Numbered from the stretch's first letter, positions 24,649 through 37,012 are shown. The stretch is DNA of 64,000 bases from Mytilus californianus (GCF_021869535.1 NW_026262581.1:100492271-100556270); one strand, 5' to 3'. The notes: a model not told the origin generated them from the sequence alone. Made by a program: numbers and translations.

Positions 24649-24795
24649 AAACAGATATAGCATGTTCTTGAGGGGTATTTGCGAAAAATACCAGTCTTGA
24701 GAATGAATTTCCCTCGCCGTACGGCTCGCGAAATTTAACATTCTCTCGACTGGTGTTTTTCGCAAATACCCCTCCTTAACATGATATATCTGTTC
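24649..24795. mobile_element. palindromic MITE-like element, 147 bp
   Basis: Left arm 'aacagatatagcatgttctt' then 'gaggggtatttgcgaaaaat'; right arm, read in reverse complement, 'gaacagatatatcatgttaa' then 'gaggggtatttgcgaaaaac'. The arms pair over about 55 bp. The centre is itself an imperfect palindrome around 'ccgtacgg'. This would form a long hairpin in RNA or single-stranded DNA. Confidence 0.88.
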
Positions 24796-26837
24796 AATAT
24801 TCCGACATAACGTCATGCGTATTTAGACAGTCAAGACGAACGTTTTCTCAGTGTGAGTAACACATTCGCACGAAAGACGTTCGAATAGTCATATTTGTAT
24901 ACCCCATCATCCTTGTGTTCTGTACAAACGGATATTTTGTTTTGCAAAATAACATCCTTTACAAGTGAAATTGAAGCATAACCAAACGATCGGAGTCTGG
25001 TGGGATTCCATACAGTAGAAATATATACATTATGCATTTTTTTTTATCAATTTCGTGTTATGCCAAGTTATTTCACATTACCAATTGGATACGTCTGTTT
25101 GTTCTTTATATTTGTTAATTTTGTCATTTTGATATTACATTTATAATTTTATAAATTTTCAATTAAGTCGTCAAAACAATGGTATGCTGAAATCATTTTC
25201 TAGACGATCACTCTGGCTTATTCGACAGTATACAACTGATAAGACTTTCTGTCATTTGAAAAATCTCCCAATATGTTCAAATCTATATCCACATTACTCA
25301 GTCTCTAAATTCGTCTTGAATTAACAGAAATAGATGATTAACCTTGAAACGTGCAAATGATTTTAAGCAACAAAAATGATTCATACAAAATCGCAAATGA
25401 AATGATGACGGACAGGCATACTGTTGGGATAATCATCAAAAAGCGTCAATAAAAGTTCCACAATGGATCGCCGAATGGATGAACCAGATCAATATTCCAT
25501 CCAACTCTAATCAAACATTAAACACCAAAAAGACTCCAGGAACTGTCGTCCAAGTCTCTTGTTAGACATTCGCATTGTGATTCCTATGGTTGCGAAATAC
25601 ACAGGAGACTTTCCTCTTATCTTAGTATTCTGAAAACACGAAAAACATCTAACTTGTAATTCACTTTTCGTTAGTAATAATTGGCAGTCTGAGGCCACTA
25701 GAGAATTATATTGTTAAGTGCTGTGATTTCAAGTGAATTAATATAAATATACCGAGAAACAATGTGTCTACAATGACCAAGTCTGACCAGTCAATTTTTT
25801 TATGTTTTTGGTGTATAAAATGTTAATTCATTTCCTTGAGGATATTAGTGCCATAATGAGGGAAACTCATCTCATCAATTCCTCTCTCCTCGAACCATTA
25901 GTCGAACTATCATATAGCAAATTATGTGAAGGCTTTTACTGTGTGTTAGGTGGAACAGATTAGTTTATTTTATTAATGAAAATTTTCACCTTTGAAAGTT
26001 AAAGCTATTTAAGGGTAAAAGGCCTGTAAGTCTTCCTGTAATTTCATTTTTTTCTGGACCGAGTCCTGAAATATTTGCACAATACTCTTGTGATAACAGT
26101 TTCTTTTTTTTTCTGTCAATTGTGTAATTTGTGTAAAATTTTCAAACTCTTTATTGCTTTTTTGCTTTGGTAAGTTTGTTTGTTTGTTATTGTATTTTCT
26201 CTAAAGCAACTTGGGACGAGTTAGAGCTTGACAGATGGTTTATGTCTAACATTGAAAACTGTATGTTCACTATTACTGCTGACCTTTAGAAGTTTCAAGT
26301 TAATCATGTATAAACTGGTTTTAAATCCCGACTTTCCGCATTTTCAGTGTTCTTTTAATTCAAATTTGGAATATTTATTTCGGCAATAGCACGTCTTTCT
26401 CGTTCATTATAAATTTACATCCATCTATTATGTACCATCATCCCTATAAAAACCTGCATTTACATAAATGGTAATAGCTCTATTTAACGTCATTACAAAC
26501 TATTCTGATTGAATATGTGTCAATCAATGCATTCTTGGAAAAACTAATGATAGAATTAACAATGTATCCCGTGAAAAACTAATGAGAATGTTATATAATG
26601 GATTCAAATCCCTCCCCTTACTTGTTCGAAGTAGATACAGACAACATATGTGGAGTGGTTCACGAAATGATCAAATGATGTTTCATCCATAGTTTTGTGG
26701 GTTTTTGAAATGAAAGTTGTAACTGACTATTGAATCTCCCCCAGTCATAACCAAATGATTTCCGTATATTTCATACAATTTTCTTTAAGTATGAAAGTAA
26801 TCTTTTGCACCTTGTAAAAATTGAAATTATATAAAAA
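24796..26837. other. AT-rich non-coding stretch
   Basis: No gene or repeat recognised in about 2 kb. Confidence 0.45.
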
Positions 26838-26955
26838 AAAAAGTGACGTGGGGTATACGTCAATGAGACATCAACCAAGCAATTCAAATAACGAAAAGAC
26901 ATCTAGATAGAGGGCAATGCATACAAAATCAACAGTAAACAGGAGTCTATTATGT
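26838..26955. repeat. short dispersed repeat ('gtcaatgagacagcaacc')
   Basis: A-run, 'gtgacgtggggtatac', 'gtcaatgagacatcaacca', 'gaaaagacatctagatag', 'aggagtctat' in family order. Confidence 0.65.
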
Positions 26956-27059
26956 TGACACTTTCGTCTAATATTACACTACACAGAATACTAAAGATTG
27001 AGCAAAACGAACCCCGCAAAATGAAAAAAAAAAACAAAAAATAAACAGGGATGTAGTCA

Positions 27060-27245
27060 GGTTATCCGGAAGGGTAAGCAGATCCTTCTTCACATGTGGC
27101 ACCCGTCGTGTTGCTCATGCAAGTAAACATTTGGTGGCAAGTCTTATTCGGTAGGTCATAACCAATAGAAGTGACATCCTCAGACTTTCGTGTTGCTTAT
27201 GGCAACTAAAAAATCGGCGATAAGCCCAGTAATAGATTAAGTGAC
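27060..27245 (+). repeat. dispersed repeat ('ccggaagggtaagcagatc')
   Basis: 'tatccggaagggtaagcaga', 'cacatgtggcacccgtcgtg', 'ttattcggtaggtca'. The same words in the same order are at 53740-54120, and a fragment is at 42600. Confidence 0.75.
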
Positions 27246-27494
27246 AGTCATTTATTAGGGCAAACATCAAAGTTGTTGATTATTACATATAAAATAATCT
27301 TTTGGATACATCTTATTTAATTTATTTTGAAATGAGAAAATGAACTATAAAAACTTATATAGGATCAAATACACCGATATACCACAGGAAAAAAATATTG
27401 TAAAATTCCTATAATTCTTTCAGTTTTTAATCAGTTGTTTTAAAAATATACCTTTGTGTATTTTGAGTAAGAAACATAGTGTAGTATATTCCAA
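27246..27494. other. AT-rich spacer
   Basis: Nothing recognised. Confidence 0.4.
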
Positions 27495-27659
27495 TGTTGG
27501 ATCGTGCATGTATATAGAATGGAATCATGTTGGATCGTGCATGTATATAGAATGGAATCATGTTGGATCGTGCATGTATATAGAATGGAATCATGTTGGA
27601 TCGTGCATGTATATAGAATGGAATCATGTTGGATCGTGCATGTATATAGAATGGAATCA
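27495..27659. repeat. minisatellite, 33 bp x 5, almost perfect
   Basis: 'tgttggatcgtgcatgtata' recurs at 27495, 27528, 27561, 27594 and 27627. The 33 bp period is a multiple of three and the unit lacks stops in several frames, so frames stay open on both strands (four overlapping frames of 74-94 codons). None is accepted as a gene. Confidence 0.97.
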
Positions 27660-27707
27660 ACACGGGCAGTTTCAGTAGGGTCAGCTGTTCCACTAAACAC
27701 ATGTGTT

Positions 27708-28042
27708 ATTGAAGGACATATTCCATTTAACTTAGTACAAGTCTGTAAGGAACAGTCTGTTCAGAAAGGGTTAATTCCGTTTAACTAAGCAACAAGTTAC
27801 AACAGCCATGAGAAAGTCATAGCAGTAAAGGACATATTCAATTGAATTTAACACAAGTCTATAAACAGTCATTTTAGTAAAGAGAAATTACATTTATTAA
27901 GCACAGCCGTCTGTAGGGAACAGTCATTTTTATAAAAGTCATATTCAACTAGATTTAGCACAAATCTTTAGAAACAGTCATTCCAGTAATGGACATGTTA
28001 CATTTTAACTTAGCACAACCGTCTGTAAATATAGTCACGAAA
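27708..28042. repeat. diverged tandem repeat, ~55 bp, about 6 copies
   Basis: The pattern 'ggacatatt', then a 'tttaacttagcacaa'-like stretch, 'gtctgta' and 'aacagtc' repeats from about 27713 to 28042 with many substitutions. It starts about 50 bp after the 33 bp array. Confidence 0.7.
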
Positions 28043-28724
28043 AAATCTATATTTTGTCATAGTTAAACCGCTCAGTATATAGTTACATAATATAAATTCA
28101 CATTGTTTAAAACTGAAATAGGAAAGTTTTCATATATAGATTTTCTTAAGAGTGTTGGACATAGATAAATCTAAACCGGAAACTTCTCTCGGGAAATCGT
28201 GGGAGATTATACAGGATGTAGAACATTTTCAGTCTGTAGTATAGTCCGGAAAAATTCATGTAATTTCATAGTTAATGTATTATACTGCATTTATTATTAT
28301 GACATAAAAAGTAAAATCAATTTTACATAAATATAGAACGAAAGTTCACTTTTCATTATCAAGCTATTGTGATATTTCCATTCTGGTAACATAATTAGTG
28401 AACTATGGTATTTATAGGTAACTGTTTTCAAATAATATTCTAAACTACAGAAATACAAATACTTTTGAAAAAAAAAATAATGTTACATTTCTGGAAGTCA
28501 GTATGACCTTTACGTTACAGAATGTAGAGAATTGTTCAAAGAAATCTCAATTTAATCTGGATGTACATCGATCGTCTCAATATTTTAACGGCACGGTGAA
28601 ACGTGATGCGAGATCGGAATAAAGTAAAATGAACCAATAGTTTGAATAATTTGAAGAAAGAAGAAAAATTTACATAAGAACTTAAAAAAGAATGTGGAAA
28701 GAGTACCAAAACATTTTTAGTCTT
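28043..28724. other. AT-rich spacer
   Basis: Nothing recognised. Confidence 0.4.
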
Positions 28725-28835
28725 GATTGTACATCCATTTAGCACCCTTCTCTTTTTAAGTAAGTCCATGTATGATATAGTCTTCAATATACACCTATGT
28801 GGCACCCCTCTTTTTAAGTTCGTCCACATATGTTA
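28725..28835. repeat. direct repeat, ~60 bp x 2
   Basis: 'agcacccttctctttttaag' followed by 'taagtccatgtatg', then 'ggcacccctctttttaag' followed by 'ttcgtccacatatg'. The minus-strand 97-codon frame here reflects this duplication (two similar stretches near its N terminus). Confidence 0.75.
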
Positions 28836-30636
28836 TGTTCTCATGATTTTGAAGACTAGACTATATGATATATTACTAACATTAGTAGAAAATGTGTAGT
28901 TCTGTTCTTGACAACATTTGATGTTACACGTTAAGTTCAAGCTTTTTCTACTTGCCGTACAATACATCAACACAGGAAATAGGAACATGCATAAAGAATT
29001 TACGAGTCAGTGATTTTTTTAAAGGTTAAGACCCTAAAATTCTATACACACATCCAAGTAAATCATATAAAATATGACATGTATTTGGTCATAATGACAA
29101 AATGTTAATAAAATTTTGACAAGCATTTTGAGTTTTAAATATATATAATCTATCATTAATATAGTTTAAGTATCTACGCTAATTTTAGCTATATGTACTA
29201 GATGACTGACTGGATGGTCATTCCTTCTTGAATAAGGATTATCCTCCCCCAATGCTCCTACTTTTTATTCAGTTTTAAAACACACGTTGTGCAAGTGGCT
29301 GACAAAATTCCATCTCAGCACTAACTCAAGCGACAAACATTTTTTTTAATATTTTGAACAAATATCTTTATTCAGTTTATTCGAAATATAAAATTGAATT
29401 ATTATTATAATATAGGTTTTTAGATAAGATTTGCTGACAACTTGTATACTGTATCATGATAAGAATTCCATATATATAGTGATAATCGTGACCTAAAATT
29501 CATTTTTTGTAGTAAACAAGTTTATGTCCTTCAAATATCATTAAAACGTGTAAAGGTAACGAAATGTTGTGTTCCAAGGGTAAAAACACAGCTTGAAATA
29601 CTGGTCCAAACAAATAATTTCATGTCAAATAACATTTCCCCTTATATTTTATAATAACAAAGAGAGGGTCACACCCATCCACGATGCCTTAGTCCTTTTT
29701 GGGTCAATGATAGAATTGCTTAGAGTCAAGACTTACCTTCAGTGTATATAAATCCTATAAAACATGACGCCAGTTCGTTAATACTCCATTAATTCAAATG
29801 TATTCTTCAGTATGAACTTAATTAAAATATAAAAATATGTATGACTGACCATTAGGTAGCCACAGGAAAATAGATAATAAAAAGTCGCATGTAATAATGT
29901 CCATATAATGAGTAAAACATACAGAAATTAATGTGTCATGAGGTGTACAAAAATATCTTACCATCAGTCAAATTAACAGTCGACACTTGTTTTTATCATG
30001 TCGTTGCTTGTAGGTCGATATTTTCCCCCAAATAAAAGATTTATTAGTAAATCCAGAAAGAAAACATTCGGCTATGTGTATTTAAAACATTATCAGAAAT
30101 GGATATATCATCTTTTATTTTGATTAAGACGATTTAAAATGTTTATGTATTGTAAACAAAACAAAACATAAGGTCCAATATACTATTTGCAGTACATGAC
30201 TTGAAAGGAACACATAATACACTGATTAATTCAAGCTCAAAAATCTCATTCCATTCGTAGTATTGTCTATACTAGGTAAATTCACTTCATATTTTATCAA
30301 ATTTACAGAATCGGTAAAAGAGATATGCACATATATATTCAACATTCCTGGTTAGTGGAAGTGGAACACCAGTTTTAGATTATTTATATTCATTCTACCA
30401 TCTTTTTATGAAAGAATTACCAGTTTTGCATGTATTTTAAGCAACTTAAGATGGACGCGCTCGTTTTTGTTTACCTTTTTTTTTTCAAAACAAAACTACA
30501 TTCGACCATTTTCAAATGAAATTACAATGGCTAGCTTTTGAATTTAAGCATAAAATTTGATTTTTAAAATATTTAAAATTTACTTTTCGATAAAAGGAAA
30601 ACAAACCCCATCATAGTTGGCTATTGCATATGAATA
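28836..30636. other. AT-rich non-coding stretch
   Basis: No gene or repeat recognised in 1.8 kb. Confidence 0.45.
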
Positions 30637-30730
30637 AAAGAAGATGTAGGGTATACTCCAATTTAATAGCAACCAAACGACACACGTAAGAAAAAGACAC
30701 CTATTTTGTTTTGAAGTCATATACAGAAGA
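30637..30730. repeat. short dispersed repeat ('gtcaatgagacagcaacc'), diverged
   Basis: 'aaaagaagatgtagggtata', 'ctccaatttaatagcaacca', 'aaaaagacacctatttt'. The start closely resembles the Penelope-like tail end. Confidence 0.55.
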
Positions 30731-30920
30731 ATTCAGTTTACTTTGTGTTATATGCTCTTTTATAGCATTGATTAGTTACACGTTCAGCGAATTTATGAAA
30801 TACTTGTCATTGGACGTTAAGCGAATGACAAAAATAATCAATCTATAAACTGGCAACAATAGAGTTAATATCATTTTCAGATCGTTAATGTTCCTTTCTC
30901 GTCTAGATCAGGAAAAACTG

Positions 30921-31133
30921 TATATTCAGAAATTATTGCGTGCATTTATTTATGCGATTTTTGAAGAATGAACAAAAATGCGAGTTTAACTGTTGCGATT
31001 TTCGGAAAAGCCACATACAGATACATTGTATATATATATATCAGAAACCAGAATGCGAGTTCTTATTATTGTGATACTCAATTAGTTGCTTTTTTCGCAT
31101 TACTACAAACCTCGCAATAATTTCTGAATGAGT
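30921..31133. mobile_element. inverted-repeat element, ~213 bp
   Basis: The left end 'tattcagaaattattgcg' pairs with the right end 'cgcaataatttctgaatg'. The interior has several 'atgcgag' words. No coding capacity. Possible TA at both borders; not conclusive. Confidence 0.72.
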
Positions 31134-31715
31134 ATATGATCAATATTGCATACATGTATATTGCGTTCTCAAAATGATGACCCTAACACAAAATGAGATT
31201 CGCAATATGAAGGGTTATAAGTTATAACCCTTTATATTGACATCATCCCTTTATAATACATGCATTTAGATAAAGTATACGTCTAAATTTCTAAAAAATA
31301 AAACTCAAATGTGACAAAAAAAGAGATAGTCACATTAAAGGAAAGGGGTTCTTTTTAACATAAATGATTCTCATTCAAATATAAAATATGTAGGGCATGC
31401 TAAATAATACACTGCTCAAAACCTGTTTAAGCATGGAAATAATCCCAAACCCCAAACGACCGACTTATTGCAAGACTTGTGCAATCCCGGGGAACGGCAT
31501 ACAGAGACAATTATCTTTCGATTGGAATTTTTATATACTTTGTGAAGATATCTCGTCTAGACTGAAATCCAATTATAAAGTGAACTTCACTACTTATATC
31601 CATGCTAACGGTATATCTGTGTAAAATTATCAAAATATACAATGGACTCAAATGGTAAATAAGTTATTCCATAGTATCTCCAAACTAAAAAGATAGGAAA
31701 ACAAGAATGTGTCCA
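31134..31715. other. AT-rich spacer with a short palindrome
   Basis: 'aagggttataagttataacc' followed by 'ctt' at about 31211-31234 forms a near-perfect palindrome. Nothing else recognised. Confidence 0.45.
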
Positions 31716-31985
31716 TAGTATACGGATGCAGCAATCGCACTATCATTTTCTATGTTCAGTGGACCGTGAAATCGGGGCCAAAACTCCAATTTGGCATTAA
31801 GATTAGAAAGATCATATCACAGGGAACATGTGTACTAAGTTTCAAGTTGATTGGACTTCAACTTCATCAAAAACTACCTTGGCCAAAAATTTTAACATGA
31901 AGCGGGACAGACGGAGGGATGAACGGACGAACGAACGGACGCACAGACCGAAAAAACATAATGCTCCTAAGGTGGGACATAAAAA
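31716..31985 (-). repeat. dispersed 'atgcccc' repeat, minus orientation
   Basis: Read on the minus strand it goes from near 'tatgtccc' and 'aggagcattatg' through a 'cgtccg' microsatellite-like stretch ('gaacggacgaacgaacggac' on +, 31920-31939) and 'aagtccaatcaacttgaaac'. This layout is one I know from bivalve non-autonomous elements. The 63- and 69-codon frames overlapping it are rejected. Confidence 0.65.
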
Positions 31986-32009
31986 TGATATACGACTCAA
32001 AAGATATTG

Positions 32010-32600
32010 TACGGAAACAATTTTTTTTCAAACTTAGGCACTACGACCTTTAACCTACTGACTTAAAATCAATATGTCCTTCTTTCCAAGTGGCATAACC
32101 AGGTAAGTTTGGTGGAGACTGGACCAATGTTAAAGGCCGTATGGTAATCTTGAGTTGTTTACATCCTCGTCATTCTGTCTCATTAGGAAATATACCACAT
32201 ATCTACTGAAACCCGTTTAGAGAGGTGATAGGCTGAGGTTCACTGGACCCCTACTTAGGAGCTAGGCTATAGGCTTAAGTTTACTTGAGTAAAATACAAA
32301 CCCCTACTATACAGAGGTGATAGGCTCAAGTTTACAGGAGTGAAGTCTGGAGTATAGCATGAACCCCCTACTACAAAGGCGATAGGTTGAAGATTACTGG
32401 AGTAAAACATAAAGCCCCTTTTAATAACTGCTGTGACCTTGACCTTTGACCTATTCATCCCAAAATCAAAAAGAGTCTCTCTCGCCCCATGAGGCAGTAT
32501 CCATCCAATTTTGGAAATAATTTGTTATACAGTTAAATTCAAAAAATTACATACAGAAATTAAAGTTTTGCCAAATTTCAGTCTATGAGTAGCTGCTGTG
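32010..32600. repeat. composite repeat with 'gaccttgacctttgacct'
   Basis: 'acgacctttaacctactgac' (about 32042) and 'gtgaccttgacctttgacct' (about 32434) begin two similar blocks; a third phrase 'gctgctgtgactatgaccta' follows at about 32592. Between them, 32225-32420 is a tandem of three to four ~60 bp units ('gaggtgataggct', 'actggagtaaaa', 'aacccctacta'). The 63-codon minus-strand frame comes from that tandem. Confidence 0.65.
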
Positions 32601-33479
32601 ACTATGACCTATTGCTATTGCTCGTTGTAAAAAAATTGCCACAAAGACACAACTCGTGGTAAAATCAATATAAATGAATTAATTATTTCTTATGTTTAAA
32701 ACTGCAGCGTATTGTTTATGATGATGCGTCTGACATCATTCAAACACAGATCATGTAATTATATACTTTTAAAAGTAAAGCCTCGTGCACTTAATTTCAC
32801 ATCACTTAATTACCCCTTCTCTCAAATTATAACATATTTACTAAACACATGCACTAATATATCGATTGAAATTTGAAATTGTTTTTGAGTTTGTAGTTAA
32901 TTAAAATTGACAATATAGGTGGTGGTATTTTTCATAATTGAACATTTTTACTCCATCAATATTTATGGCTCCGGTCTTCGGTAGACTAGACATATTATAC
33001 AAGGTCACGATATTGTTGTTTTTTATTCTAAAATTATTCAGCTTTTGGCTACTGAATGACAAATTTATTAACTAAGTGAAAAATACCAGCTATACAAAGA
33101 AAATTAATTTACTCAATTCATTGAAAGAATGATTGCCTTTTTGGCATATCTTCAGTATATGTGTGTTTTAATATTATTAACTTTAAGATAAAGTTTGTTA
33201 ATATCATTTTGTTTGTTCGTTTATCAGTTAAGTGGTCAAAGTAAGAAACTTCAATATTTACATTCCTTGTATAAGAAAAATGACGTCTTGTCTTTACACG
33301 ATGTCATTTTCATATTGACAAGCGTTATAATGAAAAATAAAAATAGAAACTCTATCAATAATAGCCTATATAGAATGTTTTAGTTACTTATAAAAATGGT
33401 GTCTCACAGATTGAACTTAGATTGATCATTGATTAAAATTATCATATCGGCCTTTCTAGTTCTAATGACAACGCGCGTC
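32601..33479. other. AT-rich non-coding stretch
   Basis: A 62-codon frame at 33195 has no supporting features. Nothing recognised. Confidence 0.4.
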
Positions 33480-34200
33480 ACGTGCTTCGTCGATAAATTG
33501 GTTGGTTGGTGTTATTTGTGCACCGATGAAACGGTTGATTTAAGCTAAAAAGCACGGTTCAAGATTTTATTACACTCAGACAGCAAACGCTGTGACAAAC
33601 TGTCATAGCCATATTTGGCACAACTTTTAAGTATTTAAAGCTCTGCAACTTCGTATTTGATTTGGCCTACCAGCTGTTTTAACTCAAGCGCCACTGCTAA
33701 ACCTTAGGAAGACGAAACGTGCGTCCGGCGTACAAAACTATAAGCCTGGTATCTTTGTTGAGCGTTCACAAGAACCAACATAACATAAACGGTACCAATT
33801 TTTCTGCACCAGATGCGCATTTCGACAATCAATGCCTCTTCAGTGATGTTCGAGGCCAAATAATTTGAAAATCCAAAGATTATTAAACAGTCGAAGAGCG
33901 TCTAAACCAAAAAGGACAAAAAAGTATAGCCAAAGCCGGGCAAGGAATCAGAGCTTTGCACGAGGGAGATACATTCCTTAATTTCAAATAATTTCCAACA
34001 TTTTGTGACAGCAAATTTAAATAACACAAAATCCGTATTTTCATGCCAGTACTACTGGGCTGGTGATACCCTCGGGGACTATCAGTCCACCAGCAGAGGC
34101 ATCGATCCAGTGGTAGTAATAACATAAACGGTACCAATTTTTCTTCACCAGATGCGCATTTCGATACTTTTAACACTTACATAAATGGTGAACAAGACAG
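33480..34200. repeat. dispersed repeat ('ccagatgcgcatttcga'), with 339 bp spaced direct copies
   Basis: 'aacataaacggtaccaattt' plus 'ccagatgcgcatttcga' occurs at 33782 and 34121, 339 bp apart. Between them: 'cctcttcagtgatgttcgag', 'ggctggtgataccctcgggg', 'agtccaccagcagaggcatc'. Upstream (33700-33770) are 'agacgaaacgtgcgtccggc' words of the same kind. A related copy is at 34790-35225. The 97-codon minus-strand frame is repeat-derived. Confidence 0.75.
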
Positions 34201-34339
34201 AGTGGACTGAATAATAAAAAACAACATGTGAATATAAAACTGAGTACATAAAATTGCAAATTACATTTATATATAATGATACAATTACAAGTAATAGTAA
34301 ACCATGTAAATGAATCGAGTCAGTTGTTTAAACGATTGG

Positions 34340-34674
34340 CAGAGAATACCAAATAACCGTTTGATAGGTTCACATATATCAAAAGTGCAACAATTTCTCC
34401 GGTTGGCAGAGAACACCAAATAACCGTTTGATAGGTTCACATATATCAAAACTTCAACCATTTCACCGGTTGGTAGAGAACACCAAATAACCGTTTGATA
34501 GGTTCACACATATCAATACTTTAACCATTTCATCGGTTGGCAGAGAACACCAAATAACCGTTTGATAGGTTCACATATATCAAAACTTTAACCATTTCAT
34601 CGGTTGGCAGAGAACACCAAATAACCGTTTGATAGGTTCACATATATCAAAAGTACAACCATTGCATCGGTTCG
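34340..34674. repeat. minisatellite, 67 bp x 5
   Basis: 'agagaacaccaaataaccgt' recurs at intervals of exactly 67 bp (units start 34340, 34407, 34474, 34541, 34608). The unit also contains 'ttgataggttcacatatatc' and ends in a variant of 'catttcatcggttgg'. Confidence 0.95.
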
Positions 34675-34789
34675 CATACAAGAGTTAACAATTAAACCTA
34701 TTAAATAGTCCACATACACTAACCATTTTTGGGTCCGCACTTTCTTACATCAAAAAATTAAAACAACACGTTATAATTTTCAAGCGTCC

Positions 34790-35225
34790 GAAGCACTTTT
34801 CTGGATTTACCTTCATCAGGAACGCTCAAAGCCAAATGATGTATAAGAACCGAAACAATCGAAGAGCTATATAACCAAATGGACCTAAAAATATAGCCAA
34901 ATCCATCTAAGGTCAACGTACTTTGCCAGAGGGAGTTGAAACTTTGTTTCTTTATAATTTAAAAATCTATAAACGACCAATTTTAGAAAGGTTTGTTATA
35001 AATTATGTCAGTACCGAAGTACTGGCTACTGAGCTGATGATACCCTCGACTACTGAGCTGATGATACCCTCGACTACTGAGCTGATGATACCCTCGGGAA
35101 ATTTATAAGCGGCCAATTTTAGAAAGGTTTGTTATAAATTATGTCAGTACCGAAGTACTGACTACTGAGCTGATGATACCCTCGGGGACTGATAGTCCAC
35201 CGGCAGAGGTATCGACCCAGTGCTG
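34790..35225. repeat. dispersed repeat ('ccagatgcgcatttcga' family) with internal duplications
   Basis: Words shared with 33480-34200 in the same order: 'ccttcatcaggaacgctcaa', 'caatcgaagagctat', 'ctgatgataccctcgggg', 'agtccaccggcagaggtatc'. Inside, 'tactgagctgatgataccct' is repeated three times at 24 bp, and a block with 'ccaattttagaaaggtttgt' is duplicated (34978 and 35114). The 61-codon frame ending in three TELMIPST repeats is produced by the 24 bp units. Confidence 0.8.
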
Positions 35226-35879
35226 TAAAAAACGAAAACAACACGTTATAAATATTACTAAATGATATTTCAAGTATAAACATCAAGAACTTTTATGTCA
35301 AATCTAACAACATAACTAATTGCATATTGTGTAAGTTGATTCCTCGTGACATCGGAATAAGCCAACACAGGAGAACATGAAAACACAGCTATTGCATGAA
35401 AAAAGGTATTATAATTTTTGATACAAATAAGTTGTATTTGACAGTCTTTGAAAAGTGTCTGTCATGTTAAAAAGAGTGACAGGAGATACCGTTGTTCGAG
35501 TGCATGGTTGTCCTAATACTAAGTCTCCTGACCCAGGAAAATTTTTAAAAGTCTTCTGGACAATGAAAAGTCATTAGGAGAAAAACTGTATTATATTCAT
35601 TGTTGGTCAAAGAGTTAATAAATAGTCGTTGAAAACTAGACCGGGGTCAGAGATTATGTGGTTTTAATTTCAAAACTGAAACAAAAGTTGTCCAAAACAT
35701 TTGATATGCTCAATATAAAAGAATTTTCTTTTTACTTTGTATCTTTTGTATGCAGACAAATAAGTACCAAGAGTGCACACACTGAAATATCTCGCCTGCT
35801 GTACTTATCATGATTGAATTTATTTTGAAAGTGTGTAATATGATGGTTTTACTATAAGTTTCAATTACAATTAACATTA
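35226..35879. other. AT-rich spacer
   Basis: Nothing recognised. Confidence 0.4.
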
Positions 35880-36130
35880 TCAATAATCAATGTAAATGAG
35901 GTCAAGGTCAGATGAACCCTGCTAGACAGACTTGTACACCGTACAATCATATTAAACCAAATACAGTGAACATATTGCTTATTGTATATATATCTGAGAA
36001 ACATATACCTAATTAAGGAAATTGAACATTGACCAATGAACCATTAAAATGAGATCAAGGTCAGATGAATCCTGCCAGAAAGACACGCTACAATCATTCG
36101 ATATACCAAATATAATTAACCTGTTTCTTT
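35880..36130. repeat. dispersed satellite-like units ('caaggtcagatgaa')
   Basis: Two units of about 160 bp: 'gaggtcaaggtcagatgaac' (35897) and 'gagatcaaggtcagatgaat' (36050), each followed by 'ccagaaagac' or 'ctagacagac', 'tacaatcat' and 'accaaata'. The same unit occurs at 39895-40255 and, reversed, at 45065-45670. Confidence 0.75.
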
Positions 36131-36194
36131 TAGCATGCAAAAAACTAAAAAGGATCCCAGCAAAAAATAAGGTGCTAGTTGAAAATTGAATGGT

Positions 36195-36296
36195 AGATTG
36201 ATTATTGGGGTTTAACGCCTCTTTCAGCAATCCTGGCTGTATTGTGGATGCCTGTTTTTTTTATATTGGTGGGGGAAGCCAGAGTGCCTGGAAAGT
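36195..36296 (-). mobile_element. SINE fragment, tRNA head missing
   Basis: 'gattgattattggggtttaa', 'cctctttcagcaatcctggc', 'ggaagccagagtgcctggaa' match the tail and body of the complete SINE at 60220-60460. The tRNA-like part is absent, so this is a 5'-truncated minus-strand copy. Confidence 0.75.
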
Positions 36297-36372
36297 ATGT
36301 GCAAAAAGACCAAAAAAGTTCGGCCATACGGAGAAGGCTTGTAGTCCCTATGAATTCTGAAACCACCAGGAG

Positions 36373-36773
36373 CTCAGGGTGAATTTGTTGACTCTCAAAC
36401 TGGTTTCAGTTTCTGGGAGGTTTGATAAACCACCTTTTTGATCTGTCAAACTAATTCGGAGCTGGTCTCGCATTTGTTTCATGAAAACTGGAACTAGGAG
36501 TCGGTTTCACAAAAAAACTTACGACTAAGATTGGTCGTAAGTATATATACTGAATTGTTCATGACTTACGATCAATCTTAGTCGTAAGTTTTTTTGTGAA
36601 ACCGACTCAGTTTCCTAAACTGATCAAACCTCTTCATATGGTTTGAACAGTTTAACAAACCATTGCCAGAACTTTTGATTTGTTTCAAAACTGGTAAACC
36701 GAAGTCAGCTTTAACCCAAACAATTAATCATTCAAGCTCAAAACTAGCTTGACTGCAACAAATTCGCCCTCAG
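36373..36773. mobile_element. foldback element, ~401 bp, carrying a nested hairpin
   Basis: The left end 'ctcagggtgaatttgttg' pairs with the right end 'caacaaattcgccctcag' (two mismatches or fewer over 18 bp), with weaker pairing further in. The near-perfect hairpin 36498-36608 lies close to its centre. Confidence 0.72.
36498..36608. repeat. near-perfect hairpin, ~45 bp arms
   Basis: 'gagtcggtttcacaaaaaaa' plus 'cttacgactaagattggtcg' on the left pairs with the right arm ending 'ttttttgtgaaaccgactc', with one visible mismatch and a short loop of about 20 bp ('tatatactgaattgttcatg'). A decayed relative is at 17546-17640. Such near identity of arms points to a recent insertion or to correction between arms. 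Confidence 0.92.
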
Positions 36774-37012
36774 TTATGTTCTATTTTGTATACACGAGAT
36801 TCACGCTTAAGTCAGGTACTGGCAGATGCACGTCAGCCTTTACTATTTTTCCTCTGATTTTTCATAAGTTGTTCAGTTTTATTTGATTGGATTGTTGTGA
36901 TCTATTTAATCTTATATTTTGATTAATGTTATTACGCACTCGAGATTACGCAGGAAAATATATTTATTATTTTGAATAATTACCAATGCGGCAATATTTT
37001 AAAATTTTATGA
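36774..37012. other. AT-rich spacer
   Basis: Nothing recognised. Confidence 0.4.

Noticed and set aside
27427-27788. Four repetitive frames (74-94 codons) on both strands
   Set aside because: All are produced by the 33 bp minisatellite, whose period is a multiple of three.
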